Assembly: GCF_900114995.1 (NCBI RefSeq)
Contig: NZ_FOUX01000001.1
Coordinates: 558,001-622,000 of the forward strand
Origin: Chitinophaga sp. YR627
Lineage (GTDB): Bacteria; Bacteroidota; Bacteroidia; Chitinophagales; Chitinophagaceae
Direction: 5' to 3'
Length of the DNA: 64,000 bases
Shown here piece after piece: positions 56,582-64,000 of the stretch (within the stretch, counting starts at the first letter, position 1; each line of letters begins with the position of its first letter). Under the pieces are notes generated by a model. It saw nothing but the letters and a program-made list of their open reading frames with translations. It did no database searches and was not told where the DNA came from. The position numbers and the translations under genes were made by a program.

Positions 56582-58828
56582 ATGGCTACAACAACCGGAC
56601 ATATAACAAAAGAAACGTTTCCTGTACTGGAGATGAGCTGTGCGGCCTGCGCTGTCAGCGTCGCTTCCATGCTGCAATCTGTACCAGGTGTGTCGGATGC
56701 ATCGGTAAACTATGCCGATCAGACAGCCCGCGTCACTTATGATAGTGACAGTGTTACGCCTGAAGGATTAAGGAATGTGATCCGTGGTATCGGCTATGAT
56801 CTTGTCATCGATACACATAACCGTGAGCAGGTACAGGAACAGGCACAGCTGGATCACTATCAATCACTGAAAAAAAGAACAATTGCTTCACTGATATTGT
56901 CAGCGCCGGTAGTGCTGATCGGGATGTTCTTTATGGATATACCATATGCCAACTGGATCATGCTGGTATTGTCAACTCCCGTTATTTTCTACCTCGGCCG
57001 GCAGTTCTTTCTGAATGCCTGGAAGCAGGCCCGTCACCGCAAAGCCAATATGGATACACTGGTGGCGCTGAGTACCGGTATTGCATGGTTATTTAGTTTA
57101 TTTAACACTGTATATCCCGAATACTGGCATGCCCGTGGTTTACATGCGCATGTGTATTTTGAAGCGGCAGCGGTCGTGGTAGCGTTTATCTCGCTGGGGA
57201 GATTACTGGAAGAGAAAGCAAAATCAAACACCTCTGCAGCATTAAAAAAGCTGATGGGATTACAGCCAGCGACTGCATTTATAGTAGTCAACAATGGTGC
57301 TGATACAAAAGAGACTCCTTTAAGTGAGGTGCAGGCAGGTAATCTGTTACTGGTAAAACCAGGTGCACGTATCCCTGTGGATGGACACGTACAAAGTGGC
57401 AGTTCCTGGGTAGATGAAAGTATGATCACCGGAGAACCGGTACCAGTACTGAAAGAGAAGGATACAGCGGTGTTTGCAGGAACGATCAATCAACAGGGAA
57501 GTTTTTATTTTAAGGCGGAAAAAGTAGGTGCTGATACGGTATTGGCACAGATCATCCGAATGGTAAGAGAAGCACAGGGTAGTAAAGCACCTGTGCAGCA
57601 GCTGGTCGATAAGATCGCGGGTATTTTTGTGCCGGTGGTGATTGGTATTGCGATACTGACTTTTGGTGTCTGGATGATGGCAGGAGGGGAGAATGCATTT
57701 ACGCACGGCTTATTATCAGCCGTTACCGTGTTGGTGATTGCCTGTCCCTGTGCATTAGGACTGGCCACACCGACAGCGATCATGGTAGGTGTCGGAAAAG
57801 GCGCAGAGAATAATATGCTGATCAGAGATGCGGAAAGTCTGGAGCTGGCGCACAAAGTAAATGCCCTGGTATTGGATAAAACAGGGACTATTACAGAAGG
57901 AAAGCCTGTGGTGACTGACAGCTACTGGTTAGCGGCTTCGGATCAACAATGGGAACTGCAACGTGTCCTGCTTACCATAGAACAGCATTCTGAGCATCCG
58001 CTGGCTGCTGCGATCGTAAAGGACTTACAGCAGAAGGGCGTTGCTGCATTGCCTGGTATTCCTTTCACGGCACTTGAAAGTATCACAGGAAAGGGTATAC
58101 AGGCCCGTTATCGGGGAATGAAATACCTGGCTGGCAACATGGCATTACTGGCGGATAATGGCATCCGGACAGATGATGTTTTGTCAAAGAAGATTGCGGA
58201 CTGGCAGTCTGCTGCAAGAACGGTAATTGCCTTTGCAGGAGATGGAAAGATCCTGGGTATTATTGCGATAGAAGATAAAGTGAAGGCGACGTCGGCGCTG
58301 GCGGTGGAGAATTTGCAGAAGAGTGGTATTACGGTATATATGCTTACCGGTGATAATGAGCACACGGCAGCAGCCGTAGCCGGACAGGTTGGTATCAGGC
58401 ATTATAAGGCGGGCGTGTTGCCCGCAGAAAAAGCTGCTTTTGTGCAGTCATTACAGGAGCAGGGAAAAGTGGTTGCAATGGCCGGAGATGGTATTAACGA
58501 CAGTCATGCACTGGCACAGGCGGATGTTAGTATTGCGATGGGCAAAGGAACGGATATAGCGATGGACGTAGCGAAAATGACCCTGATCACCTCCGATCTG
58601 AATGTCATTCCAAAGGCGCTGCAATTATCCCGTAAAACAGTCCGTACGATCCGCCAGAATCTTTTCTGGGCGTTTATCTATAACATTATCGGTATTCCGC
58701 TGGCTGCAGGTGTATTATTCCCGGTGAACGGATTCCTGCTGAACCCGATGATAGCAGGCGCAGCGATGGCGTTAAGTTCTGTGTCGGTGGTAAGTAATAG
58801 TCTGCGGCTAAAATGGTCAAAAATTTAA
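56582..58828 (+). CDS. copA: Copper-exporting P1B-type ATPase
   Basis: 748 residues. One N-terminal HMA domain with Cys20 and Cys23 (MSCAACAVS), membrane helices, the actuator TGE motif (MITGEPVPV), the ion-site CPC at 388-390 (IACPCALGLATPTA), the phosphorylated Asp432 (DKTGTIT), the SEHPLA nucleotide motif and GDGINDSHAL. The C-terminal helix pair has NLFWAFIYNIIGIP and MALSSVSVVSNSLRL, the usual Cu(I) signatures. It exports Cu(I) from the cytoplasm. It lies between the AraC sensor gene and a CopZ-like chaperone. Confidence 0.96.
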   Translation: MATTTGHITKETFPVLEMSCAACAVSVASMLQSVPGVSDASVNYADQTARVTYDSDSVTPEGLRNVIRGIGYDLVIDTHNREQVQEQAQLDHYQSLKKRTIASLILSAPVVLIGMFFMDIPYANWIMLVLSTPVIFYLGRQFFLNAWKQARHRKANMDTLVALSTGIAWLFSLFNTVYPEYWHARGLHAHVYFEAAAVVVAFISLGRLLEEKAKSNTSAALKKLMGLQPATAFIVVNNGADTKETPLSEVQAGNLLLVKPGARIPVDGHVQSGSSWVDESMITGEPVPVLKEKDTAVFAGTINQQGSFYFKAEKVGADTVLAQIIRMVREAQGSKAPVQQLVDKIAGIFVPVVIGIAILTFGVWMMAGGENAFTHGLLSAVTVLVIACPCALGLATPTAIMVGVGKGAENNMLIRDAESLELAHKVNALVLDKTGTITEGKPVVTDSYWLAASDQQWELQRVLLTIEQHSEHPLAAAIVKDLQQKGVAALPGIPFTALESITGKGIQARYRGMKYLAGNMALLADNGIRTDDVLSKKIADWQSAARTVIAFAGDGKILGIIAIEDKVKATSALAVENLQKSGITVYMLTGDNEHTAAAVAGQVGIRHYKAGVLPAEKAAFVQSLQEQGKVVAMAGDGINDSHALAQADVSIAMGKGTDIAMDVAKMTLITSDLNVIPKALQLSRKTVRTIRQNLFWAFIYNIIGIPLAAGVLFPVNGFLLNPMIAGAAMALSSVSVVSNSLRLKWSKI

Positions 58829-58839
58829 TAATATAAACT

Positions 58840-59046
58840 ATGGAACAACAGTTTAAAACAAATATCAAATGCGGCGGCTGTATAGCAACAGTCACACCAT
58901 TTCTCAATGAAGCAGCAGGTGAAAATACCTGGAAGGTAGATACGGCAGCACCTGAAAAGATACTGACGGTATCGGCTGATGCTGTATCTGCAGCAGCGAT
59001 TATCAGTGCGGTAGAGAAGGCCGGATACAAGGCAGCACAATTATAG
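58840..59046 (+). CDS. copZ: Heavy-metal-associated domain copper chaperone
   Basis: 68 residues, a single HMA domain with Cys11 and Cys14 (IKCGGCIATVTP). The central part (WKVDTAAPEKILTVSADAVS) and end (AVEKAGYKAAQL) fit the fold. It should carry Cu(I) to the ATPase whose gene lies 11 bases upstream. CGGC in place of the more common MxCxxC is noted but seen in other family members. Confidence 0.88.
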   Translation: MEQQFKTNIKCGGCIATVTPFLNEAAGENTWKVDTAAPEKILTVSADAVSAAAIISAVEKAGYKAAQL

Positions 59047-59073
59047 TTGCAGATATATAATCTTTAGTGTTTT

Positions 59074-59106
59074 ACCGGGCTGATACATATCAGTCCGGTT
59101 TTTTTT
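59074..59106 (+). terminator. Terminator of the copper operon
   Basis: A hairpin at 59074-59099 (ACCGGGCTGATA pairs with TATCAGTCCGGT, one G-U) is followed by T8. Confidence 0.9.
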
Positions 59107-59109
59107 ATG

Positions 59110-59414
59110 GGTTTATCTATAGTCTGACTATAGTTATGCTGCGTTAATGCTACGTTCAAAACGGAGTTGTGACGGAGAAGAACAGGTAAAAGACTGATGT
59201 AGTATAGGAAAGGTACTATTTCTTCGATTATATCGCCATTATACCGTTACTACGCCGCTATTTGTCCGCTCGGGAACGAAGAAATAACGGCGTAATGACG
59301 GTGTAATAAGGGAATACATCGAATAATAAAAGAGGTATTCATCAGCGAATATATTAACGGTATAATAATTGCTCTACAGTAACGTTATTTAACCGGACAG
59401 TAAACCCAGGAAAT
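59110..59414. other. Intergenic region with interleaved inverted repeats
   Basis: CTATAGT-CTG-ACTATAG lies near 59120. TATTTCTTCG (59217-59226) has an exact complement CGAAGAAATA at 59277-59286, while 59236-59257 is nearly complementary to 59288-59312. The order A-B-A'-B' is interleaved rather than nested. No consensus promoter was found before the gene at 59415. Confidence 0.5.
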
Positions 59415-59783
59415 ATGTTAAACTCCACCTGGAAATCATTTAGACAACCTGCCAGCAGGACGATCGCATTTTGTATGCTGGCAGGTATTTTCACTTTTAC
59501 AGCTTGCAGAACCAATCGCGGTTACGATCCGGCTCCGAGAATGGGCGCGGAATATCGCTTTGAGGAAGGATTAAAAAAGGAAAAGAACCCGCAATATCTT
59601 TTCAGTAAAAAGGAACGGAAGGATCTGGAAAAAATGGGTTATCCCATCGGCGCACCTAATCAGGCATCTGAGTCTGGCGGCGATACCAAACCGGCCACAA
59701 AATCTCCGGCCACGGGAGCATTACAGAAGGCTCCATCTGACAGCCTGCGTACGGACACTGTGTTTAAGGTGAAGCCGCAATAG
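59415..59783 (+). CDS. Small lipoprotein
   Basis: 122 residues. A signal peptide ending FTAC (Cys31) marks a lipoprotein. The mature part is hydrophilic and Lys/Pro/Ser-rich with an EYRFEEGLKKEKNPQYLFSK stretch and a disordered C-terminal tail (ALQKAPSDSLRTDTVFKVK). No known family. The outer-membrane protein gene starts 66 bases downstream behind its own promoter. Confidence 0.7.
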   Translation: MLNSTWKSFRQPASRTIAFCMLAGIFTFTACRTNRGYDPAPRMGAEYRFEEGLKKEKNPQYLFSKKERKDLEKMGYPIGAPNQASESGGDTKPATKSPATGALQKAPSDSLRTDTVFKVKPQ

Positions 59784-59798
59784 CAGGGATCTGGTTTG

Positions 59799-59827
59799 TT
59801 TGGTTTAGTTTGAATTACTTACATTTG
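59799..59827 (+). promoter_or_regulatory. Promoter of the outer-membrane protein gene
   Basis: TTTG at 59799-59802 and TACATTTG at 59820-59827 (exact -7 match), 22 bases before the ATG. Confidence 0.6.
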
Positions 59828-59849
59828 TGGAAATTTTAAAATATCCTCT

Positions 59850-60392
59850 ATGTTAAAGACCTTGTACACCGCTGGGCTTTTCATGGCAGCGACCTGCATG
59901 TTTGCTGGTAAAGCCAAAGCACAGTTAAAAGGTTTCAGTATTGGTCCTTATGCTGAAATCGGCACCCCAGTGGGTGATTTTAAGGACACGCATAACTCTG
60001 GTTTCGGAGGTGGTTTGAACGCAGATATTAAGCTGATCGCAGGATTTGGCGTGACTGGCTCTGCTGGTTTCATGTATTTCTCTGGTAAAAGCTATGATGT
60101 CTTTGATATTGAGGGCAACCGGACTAGTGTAAAAGCAGAATCTATTAAGGCGCTGCCGGTAAGAGTTGGTCTGAAGTACAAATTCGGTTTTCCGTTATTG
60201 TATGTGAAGGCTGAGGGTGGTAGTGCTACATTTGTAGGTGGCAAGTCAGATGGGTACAAAGGTACTGCAGCCATCTTTGCTCCGGGTATCGGTATTCGTT
60301 TCCTGGGCCTGGATGTGGAAGGAAAATATGAAATGTGGTTTAAAGACGGAACCAGTGGTTTCTTTGGTCTGAAAGCCGGTTATAATTTCTAA
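59850..60392 (+). CDS. Small outer-membrane beta-barrel protein
   Basis: 180 residues. A signal peptide (about 1-24, ending KAKAQ) is followed by amphipathic strands typical of 8-stranded barrels of the OmpW/PorT type: GFSIGPYAEIGTPVGDF, FGGGLNADIKLIAGFGVTGS, GVGLKYKFGFPLLYVKAEGG-like, and an aromatic-ended last strand (FFGLKAGYNF). It is an outer-membrane protein of unknown specific role, ended by a shared terminator. Confidence 0.85.
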   Translation: MLKTLYTAGLFMAATCMFAGKAKAQLKGFSIGPYAEIGTPVGDFKDTHNSGFGGGLNADIKLIAGFGVTGSAGFMYFSGKSYDVFDIEGNRTSVKAESIKALPVRVGLKYKFGFPLLYVKAEGGSATFVGGKSDGYKGTAAIFAPGIGIRFLGLDVEGKYEMWFKDGTSGFFGLKAGYNF

Positions 60393-60413
60393 GTTGAAAA
60401 GTTGTTGCAATAA

Positions 60414-60446
60414 AAAAAGGGCTTCCGGATTCCGGAAGCCCTTTTT
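60414..60446. terminator. Bidirectional terminator
   Basis: AAAAAGGGCTTCCGG and its complement around ATT (60414-60446), 15-bp stem with A/T runs at both ends, between the barrel gene and the convergent heptad-repeat gene. Confidence 0.93.
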
Positions 60447-60460
60447 CATTAGACCTGTAA

Positions 60461-61144
60461 TTACTTTTTGTTCACTTTAACGGCTTTTGACTTCTTCGCT
60501 GCGGAAGTGTCAGCCGGAGTTGCGGCAGCAGTATCTTTTTTAATGACTGCTGTGTCGCGTTTAGCAGCGGCAGTATCGGCAGCGGCTGTTGCTGTGTCCA
60601 GTTTCGCGGCGAAACTGAGTGTGTCTCTGGTAGTAGCAGTGTCTGCTTTAATCGCTACTGTGTCTGCATTTCTGAACGCTACTGTATCTGCTTTAAAAGC
60701 AAAGTTTGCAGTGTCTTTGAAGAATGCAGTGTCTTTTGAAAAGCTGACAGTGTCCTTGCCAAAGGCAGCCGTGTCACTTACAAAATTTGCGGTGTCTAAC
60801 CTGAAGTTCGCTGTGTCGTACTTAAAGTTAGCCGTGTCCATTTTGAAGTTGGCTGTGTCTGGTGAGAAATTGGCGGTGTCTGCTTTGAAATTAGCCGTAT
60901 CCATTTTGAAGTTAGCCGTGTCCATCCTGAAGTTGGCTGTGTCAAATTTGAAGTTGGCTGTGTCCATTGCAAAATTGGCGGTGTCTGGCGCAAAGTTAGC
61001 AGTGTCGCTTACAAAGTTCGCTGTGTCGAGTACGAAGTTTGCAGTGTCTGCCTTTGATGTCATCGCATTTACTGCGTTTGTCTGTGTCATTACGAATGCT
61101 CCCAGGCCAGCCATGAGGCCAAATCTCAATAATTGCTTTTTCAT
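60461..61144 (-). CDS. Exported heptad-repeat protein (DTANFxx repeats)
   Basis: 227 residues. A signal peptide-like N-terminus (MKKQLLRFGLMAGLGAFVMT ... NAVNA, about 1-27) is followed by 13 consecutive DTANFxx units (residues 33-123). About 13 degenerate DT-starting units of 6-9 residues follow, then a Lys-rich end (KKSKAVKVNKK). The x positions vary (VL, VS, AP, KM, RM, KY). The strict heptad with conserved Asp, Thr, Asn and Phe suggests a solenoid, fibre or metal-binding array. It is not a pentapeptide repeat or RTX motif. Function unknown. It is convergent with an outer-membrane barrel gene. Confidence 0.8.
   Translation of the reverse strand: MKKQLLRFGLMAGLGAFVMTQTNAVNAMTSKADTANFVLDTANFVSDTANFAPDTANFAMDTANFKFDTANFRMDTANFKMDTANFKADTANFSPDTANFKMDTANFKYDTANFRLDTANFVSDTAAFGKDTVSFSKDTAFFKDTANFAFKADTVAFRNADTVAIKADTATTRDTLSFAAKLDTATAAADTAAAKRDTAVIKKDTAAATPADTSAAKKSKAVKVNKK
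60776..61048 (-). repeat. 21-bp tandem repeat array encoding DTANFxx
   Basis: Thirteen 21-base units inside the heptad-repeat gene. Units differ mostly at third codon positions (for example gacacagccaacttc and gacacggctaacttc), so the array is not freshly copied. Confidence 0.9.
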
Positions 61145-61678
61145 GGTTTTTCAATTTAACTGGTTAAAAAATAAAGATCTCAATAAAAGATGGTTGAATA
61201 CATTTCAACCAAAATCCTGCAAGAATACTCTAACGAAATGTTAAAGTGATTTCACTTCTTTTTATCTTATTGATTACTAATCAATTGTGGGTTTTTCTTG
61301 TTTGAGTAGTTTTCTATCGTGTATTAAACTTTACTGGTAAGAGTAAGTCTGTAAATATTTCATAATGTGGACAGGAGGTAACAATACCGGGTATACGCTT
61401 TCACAATTTCTCTATATAGCATGTGTACACTGAAACCGTTAACATTTCCTTGCATTATTGACAGTAGCAATCAGCAATAATATGTCCGGTGATGCCGGCA
61501 TAATGGGCTTAGTAGTATCCGGGGAAGGAGCTATTCAGATGATTGCAGTTTGTCCTTATGACCATATACCTGTCTGATTACAGCAGTGGGATAAATAAAT
61601 GTCAATTGAACACAAAAAGTGCTTATAATTCTTGCAGATATTGATTTTAGGGTGTATATTGTTGTAACAAATCCCGTT
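61145..61678. other. Long intergenic region
   Basis: 534 bases. GGTTGAA-TACAT-TTCAACC (61192-61210) is a perfect inverted repeat near the start of the heptad-repeat gene and could be an operator. AAGTGA-TT-TCACTT followed by CTTTTT lies at 61244-61262. The rest is A+T rich. I found no consensus TAnnTTTG for either neighbour and no convincing small gene. Confidence 0.45.
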
Positions 61679-63661
61679 ATGATACGAATAATAAACTTTG
61701 TTGCCACAGCATTTTTGCTGCTGACAGGATCAGCATCCCTTTCTCAGACAATGACGCTAAAAGTAAATGGTCCGCAGTCGGAGGTCTCACCAACGATGTG
61801 GGGAATCTTCTTTGAGGACATTAACTTCTCCGCAGATGGGGGGATCTACGCTGAATTGATAAAGAACCGCTCTTTTGAATTTACAGAGCCGATGATGGGT
61901 TGGAAAGAGGTAAAGAAAGAGGGAGCGGGTAATATATTAATAGTGAACCGGGAAACGGGGCATGCGGCTAACCCCAGGTATGCACATATTACGGTAACTG
62001 CGGACAAAGGTAGTTACGGACTGTTCAATGAGGGGTTTCGTGGTATGGGCTTCAAAAAAGGGCTGTCATATAACTTCTCTTTTCTGGCACGTAGTACGGC
62101 TGGTAAGGTGAGTGGGAAGCTGGTACTGGTAGATGATAAAGGAGTGCCAATAGGGGAGGCGATGGTTACGGCAGGTGATAAGGAATGGAAAAAGTATACG
62201 GCTACGGTGACCGCTGATCGTACGGTGGCCAAAGGAGGCGTACAGTTGTTGTTCTCCGGCACGGGAGCCCTTGATATAGATATGGTGTCATTATTCCCCC
62301 AGGATACCTGGAAACAGCGTCCGGGAGGCCTGCGTAGTGACCTGGTACAGTTGCTGGCTGACCTGCATCCCGGATTTGTGAGGTTTCCCGGAGGCTGTAT
62401 TGTAGAAGGACGGGACCTGGCAAACCGGTATCAATGGAAAAAGACGGTGGGTAAGGTAGAAGATCGTACGCTGATTGTGAATCGCTGGAATACGGAGTTT
62501 GCACATCGTGCCCCGGGGGATTATTTCCAGAGCTATGGACTGGGCTTTTTTGAATATTTCCAGTTATCGGAAGATGTAGGTGCCGAACCATTACCGATCC
62601 TGAACTGTGGTATGGCCTGTCAGTTTAATACCGGAGAAGTGGCAGCCGATGAGGACGTGGAAACGTATATACAGGATGCGCTGGACCTGATCGAATTTGC
62701 AAACGGTAGTACGAGCACGAAATGGGGACAGCTGAGGGCAGAAATGGGGCATCCTGCGCCGTTTAACCTGAAACTGATGGGAGTGGGCAATGAGCAATGG
62801 GATAGTCAGTATATAGCCCGTTATCAGCGTTTTGAGGAGGTACTGAAGACCAGACATCCTGAGATAAAACTGGTGTCCAGTGTAGGCCCTTTTTCCAGCG
62901 GCGAGCGGTTTGATTATCTGTGGTCTGAACTGAAGCCTTCAAAAGCGGATCTTGTAGATGAGCATTACTATATGCCACCGGAGTGGTTTTTGAAAAATAG
63001 CGCCCGTTATGATAAATATGAGCGGAAGGGACCAAAGATCTTTGCAGGTGAATATGCGGCGCATGTGAAGGTGCCGCAGGGCAAAAAAGAGACGGATACA
63101 GCAGAAGGAAGGAATACCTGGGAGAGTGCATTGGCAGAGGCGGCATTTATGACAGGACTGGAAAGAAATGCGGATCTTGTACAAATGGCTTCCTATGCGC
63201 CTTTACTCGCCCATGTGGATGCGTGGCAGTGGCGGCCGGATCTGATCTGGTTTGACAACCTGCGTTCCGTTGGAACACCGAATTATTATGTGCAGCGTCT
63301 TTTTGCTAACAATAAAGGTACGCATACTGTATCAGTTACATCGGGCAATCAGGCGTTAACAGGACAGGAGGGTATTTATGCAAGTGCAACGATCGACAAA
63401 CAGACCCGCAAAATACTGCTGAAAGTAGTGAATACAACGGATAAAGCAGTGCCGTATACAATTGCGCTGGAAGGCGCAGTAGCGGCTCAGGGTACAGCTA
63501 CGCAGGAGGTGCTGACGGCGAAGGATAAAACTGATTTCAATACGTTGGATGCGCCATCGGTAGTAAAGCCTGTTACTATGCAGCTTAAAGCCGCAAAGAA
63601 TAAAGTGACGGTCACCACGGGGGCTAATTCTCTGAATGTAATCACGATACCTTATAAGTAA
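61679..63661 (+). CDS. GH51 alpha-L-arabinofuranosidase
   Basis: 660 residues from the ATG at 61679 (an upstream start is open but spoils the signal peptide, about residues 1-22, ending LSQ). A CBM4/9-like domain lies at about 70-205 and the (beta/alpha)8 catalytic domain at about 220-490. The acid/base is Glu372 (GVGNEQWD) and the nucleophile Glu458 (FAGEYA), the canonical GH51 pair. A C-terminal beta-sandwich follows. It releases terminal arabinofuranose from arabinan or arabinoxylan in the periplasm or outside. Monocistronic here, with its own terminator. Confidence 0.95.
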   Translation: MIRIINFVATAFLLLTGSASLSQTMTLKVNGPQSEVSPTMWGIFFEDINFSADGGIYAELIKNRSFEFTEPMMGWKEVKKEGAGNILIVNRETGHAANPRYAHITVTADKGSYGLFNEGFRGMGFKKGLSYNFSFLARSTAGKVSGKLVLVDDKGVPIGEAMVTAGDKEWKKYTATVTADRTVAKGGVQLLFSGTGALDIDMVSLFPQDTWKQRPGGLRSDLVQLLADLHPGFVRFPGGCIVEGRDLANRYQWKKTVGKVEDRTLIVNRWNTEFAHRAPGDYFQSYGLGFFEYFQLSEDVGAEPLPILNCGMACQFNTGEVAADEDVETYIQDALDLIEFANGSTSTKWGQLRAEMGHPAPFNLKLMGVGNEQWDSQYIARYQRFEEVLKTRHPEIKLVSSVGPFSSGERFDYLWSELKPSKADLVDEHYYMPPEWFLKNSARYDKYERKGPKIFAGEYAAHVKVPQGKKETDTAEGRNTWESALAEAAFMTGLERNADLVQMASYAPLLAHVDAWQWRPDLIWFDNLRSVGTPNYYVQRLFANNKGTHTVSVTSGNQALTGQEGIYASATIDKQTRKILLKVVNTTDKAVPYTIALEGAVAAQGTATQEVLTAKDKTDFNTLDAPSVVKPVTMQLKAAKNKVTVTTGANSLNVITIPYK

Positions 63662-63688
63662 ACTGTTATTGGTTTTAAAACACAGAAT

Positions 63689-63719
63689 GCCCGCGCTGTA
63701 TAACAGTAGCGGGCTTTTT
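63689..63719 (+). terminator. Terminator after the arabinofuranosidase gene
   Basis: GCCCGC (63689-63694) and GCGGGC (63709-63714) with an inner CTG/CAG pairing, followed by T5. Confidence 0.88.
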
Positions 63720-63984
63720 GTTGTGTGTAGGCATGATAGAGAGGAAAAATTTTGTGAAAAGTGGAAGAAATATTTTTGCTTTGAAAAAAAGATGTAAATT
63801 GGTTGTACAATAGTTTGTTAGCTAACTTCATTCGTCTCAGATTTGTAGTAACGTTACTTCAATATTTCTTTCTGAGCGCTCGTTTCTCCCCTTTATAAAT
63901 TACGATGATCAATTGCCGCCTAAACGCGGGGAATGATAAATGATCTATGTATTATCATAGTGATCTTATTATTTCATAACTACT
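63720..63984. other. Intergenic region at the window end
   Basis: About 265 bases. TAGTTTG near 63813 is one base short of the -7 consensus. No hairpin with a T-tract after 63720. Confidence 0.35.
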
Positions 63985-64000
63985 ATGTCTGACAATGAGT
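63985..64000 (+). CDS. Possible gene start cut by the window edge
   Basis: ATG TCT GAC AAT GAG (MSDNE) runs off the end. A real gene here is plausible because the preceding 265 bases hold no other, but five codons prove nothing. Confidence 0.25.

Noticed and set aside
57034..57489. A 151-codon minus-strand frame inside copA
   Set aside because: Antisense to essential P-type ATPase motifs; no independent support.
60776..61048. Regular 21-base periodicity that might suggest a CRISPR array
   Set aside because: Units are contiguous, with no unique spacers, and they are in frame within a coding sequence; no cas genes are present.
60468..61244. A 258-codon plus-strand open frame opposite the heptad-repeat gene, encoding KLAVSxx repeats
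   Set aside because: It is the antisense reading of the 21-bp array; its third codon positions coincide with those of the minus-strand gene, so it stays open automatically. It has no signal peptide or promoter, and the minus-strand product has a proper export signal.
61619..61678. Upstream start for the arabinofuranosidase
   Set aside because: It would put 20 hydrophobic-poor residues in front of a good signal peptide beginning at the ATG at 61679.

Overview
The window looks like chromosome from a Bacteroidota member of the Chitinophagaceae, most likely Chitinophaga or a close relative. This rests on a SusC/SusD/DUF3823 operon, a type IX secretion C-terminal signal, an exosortase N (XrtN) pair, large RHS proteins with many Cys/Asn/Asp-rich segments, and several promoters matching the Bacteroidota -7 element TAnnTTTG. 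I see no rRNA, tRNA, insertion sequence, phage or CRISPR array.

Layout. 1-16148 (+): a polymorphic-toxin operon made of the 3' part of a giant secreted protein, a small membrane-anchored protein, a 2864-residue RHS protein with a variable C-terminal toxin tail, and an overlapping immunity gene; A+T rises sharply towards the toxin end. 16434-19496: an SRPBCC protein, two unknown small genes, and a LysR regulator divergent from two paralogous membrane proteins. 19662-23918 (-): a 1418-residue multidomain secreted beta-helix polysaccharide-active protein. 24253-26226: a tandem pair of membrane paralogues and an unknown protein. 26592-32366 (+): the SusC-SusD-DUF3823 operon, closed by a strong hairpin. 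32499-35315: an unknown protein, then a CheY-like regulator and a PAS histidine kinase. 35728-38511: DUF3820, FabF, TetR and DinB-family genes.

38583-45031 (-) is the most interesting block: egtD, egtB, an OpuC-like ABC permease/binding-protein fusion, its ATPase, a flavin disulfide reductase and a DUF427 gene in one tight array. The fusion architecture is that of the EgtU ergothioneine transporter, so this appears to be a combined ergothioneine synthesis, uptake and possibly redox-recycling operon. 45248-49133 (+): an XrtN-system VIT-domain protein with its own PEP-CTERM-like tail, and exosortase N. 49290-54758: an SRPBCC protein under a promoter flanked by two AACC-N4-GGTT palindromes, a MarR regulator, a lycopene cyclase and a hybrid histidine kinase lying in frame just after the cyclase stop. 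55928-59046 (+): a copper module with an AraC regulator carrying a CxxC metal-binding-like N-terminus, CopA and a CopZ-like chaperone. 59415-61144: a lipoprotein, an outer-membrane barrel and an exported protein built of DTANFxx heptads. 61679-63661: a GH51 arabinofuranosidase.

Several intergenic spaces hold bidirectional terminators, and three carry related AATTAGGAATT/AATTAAGAATT-type repeats. All functions are read from sequence patterns without database searches.
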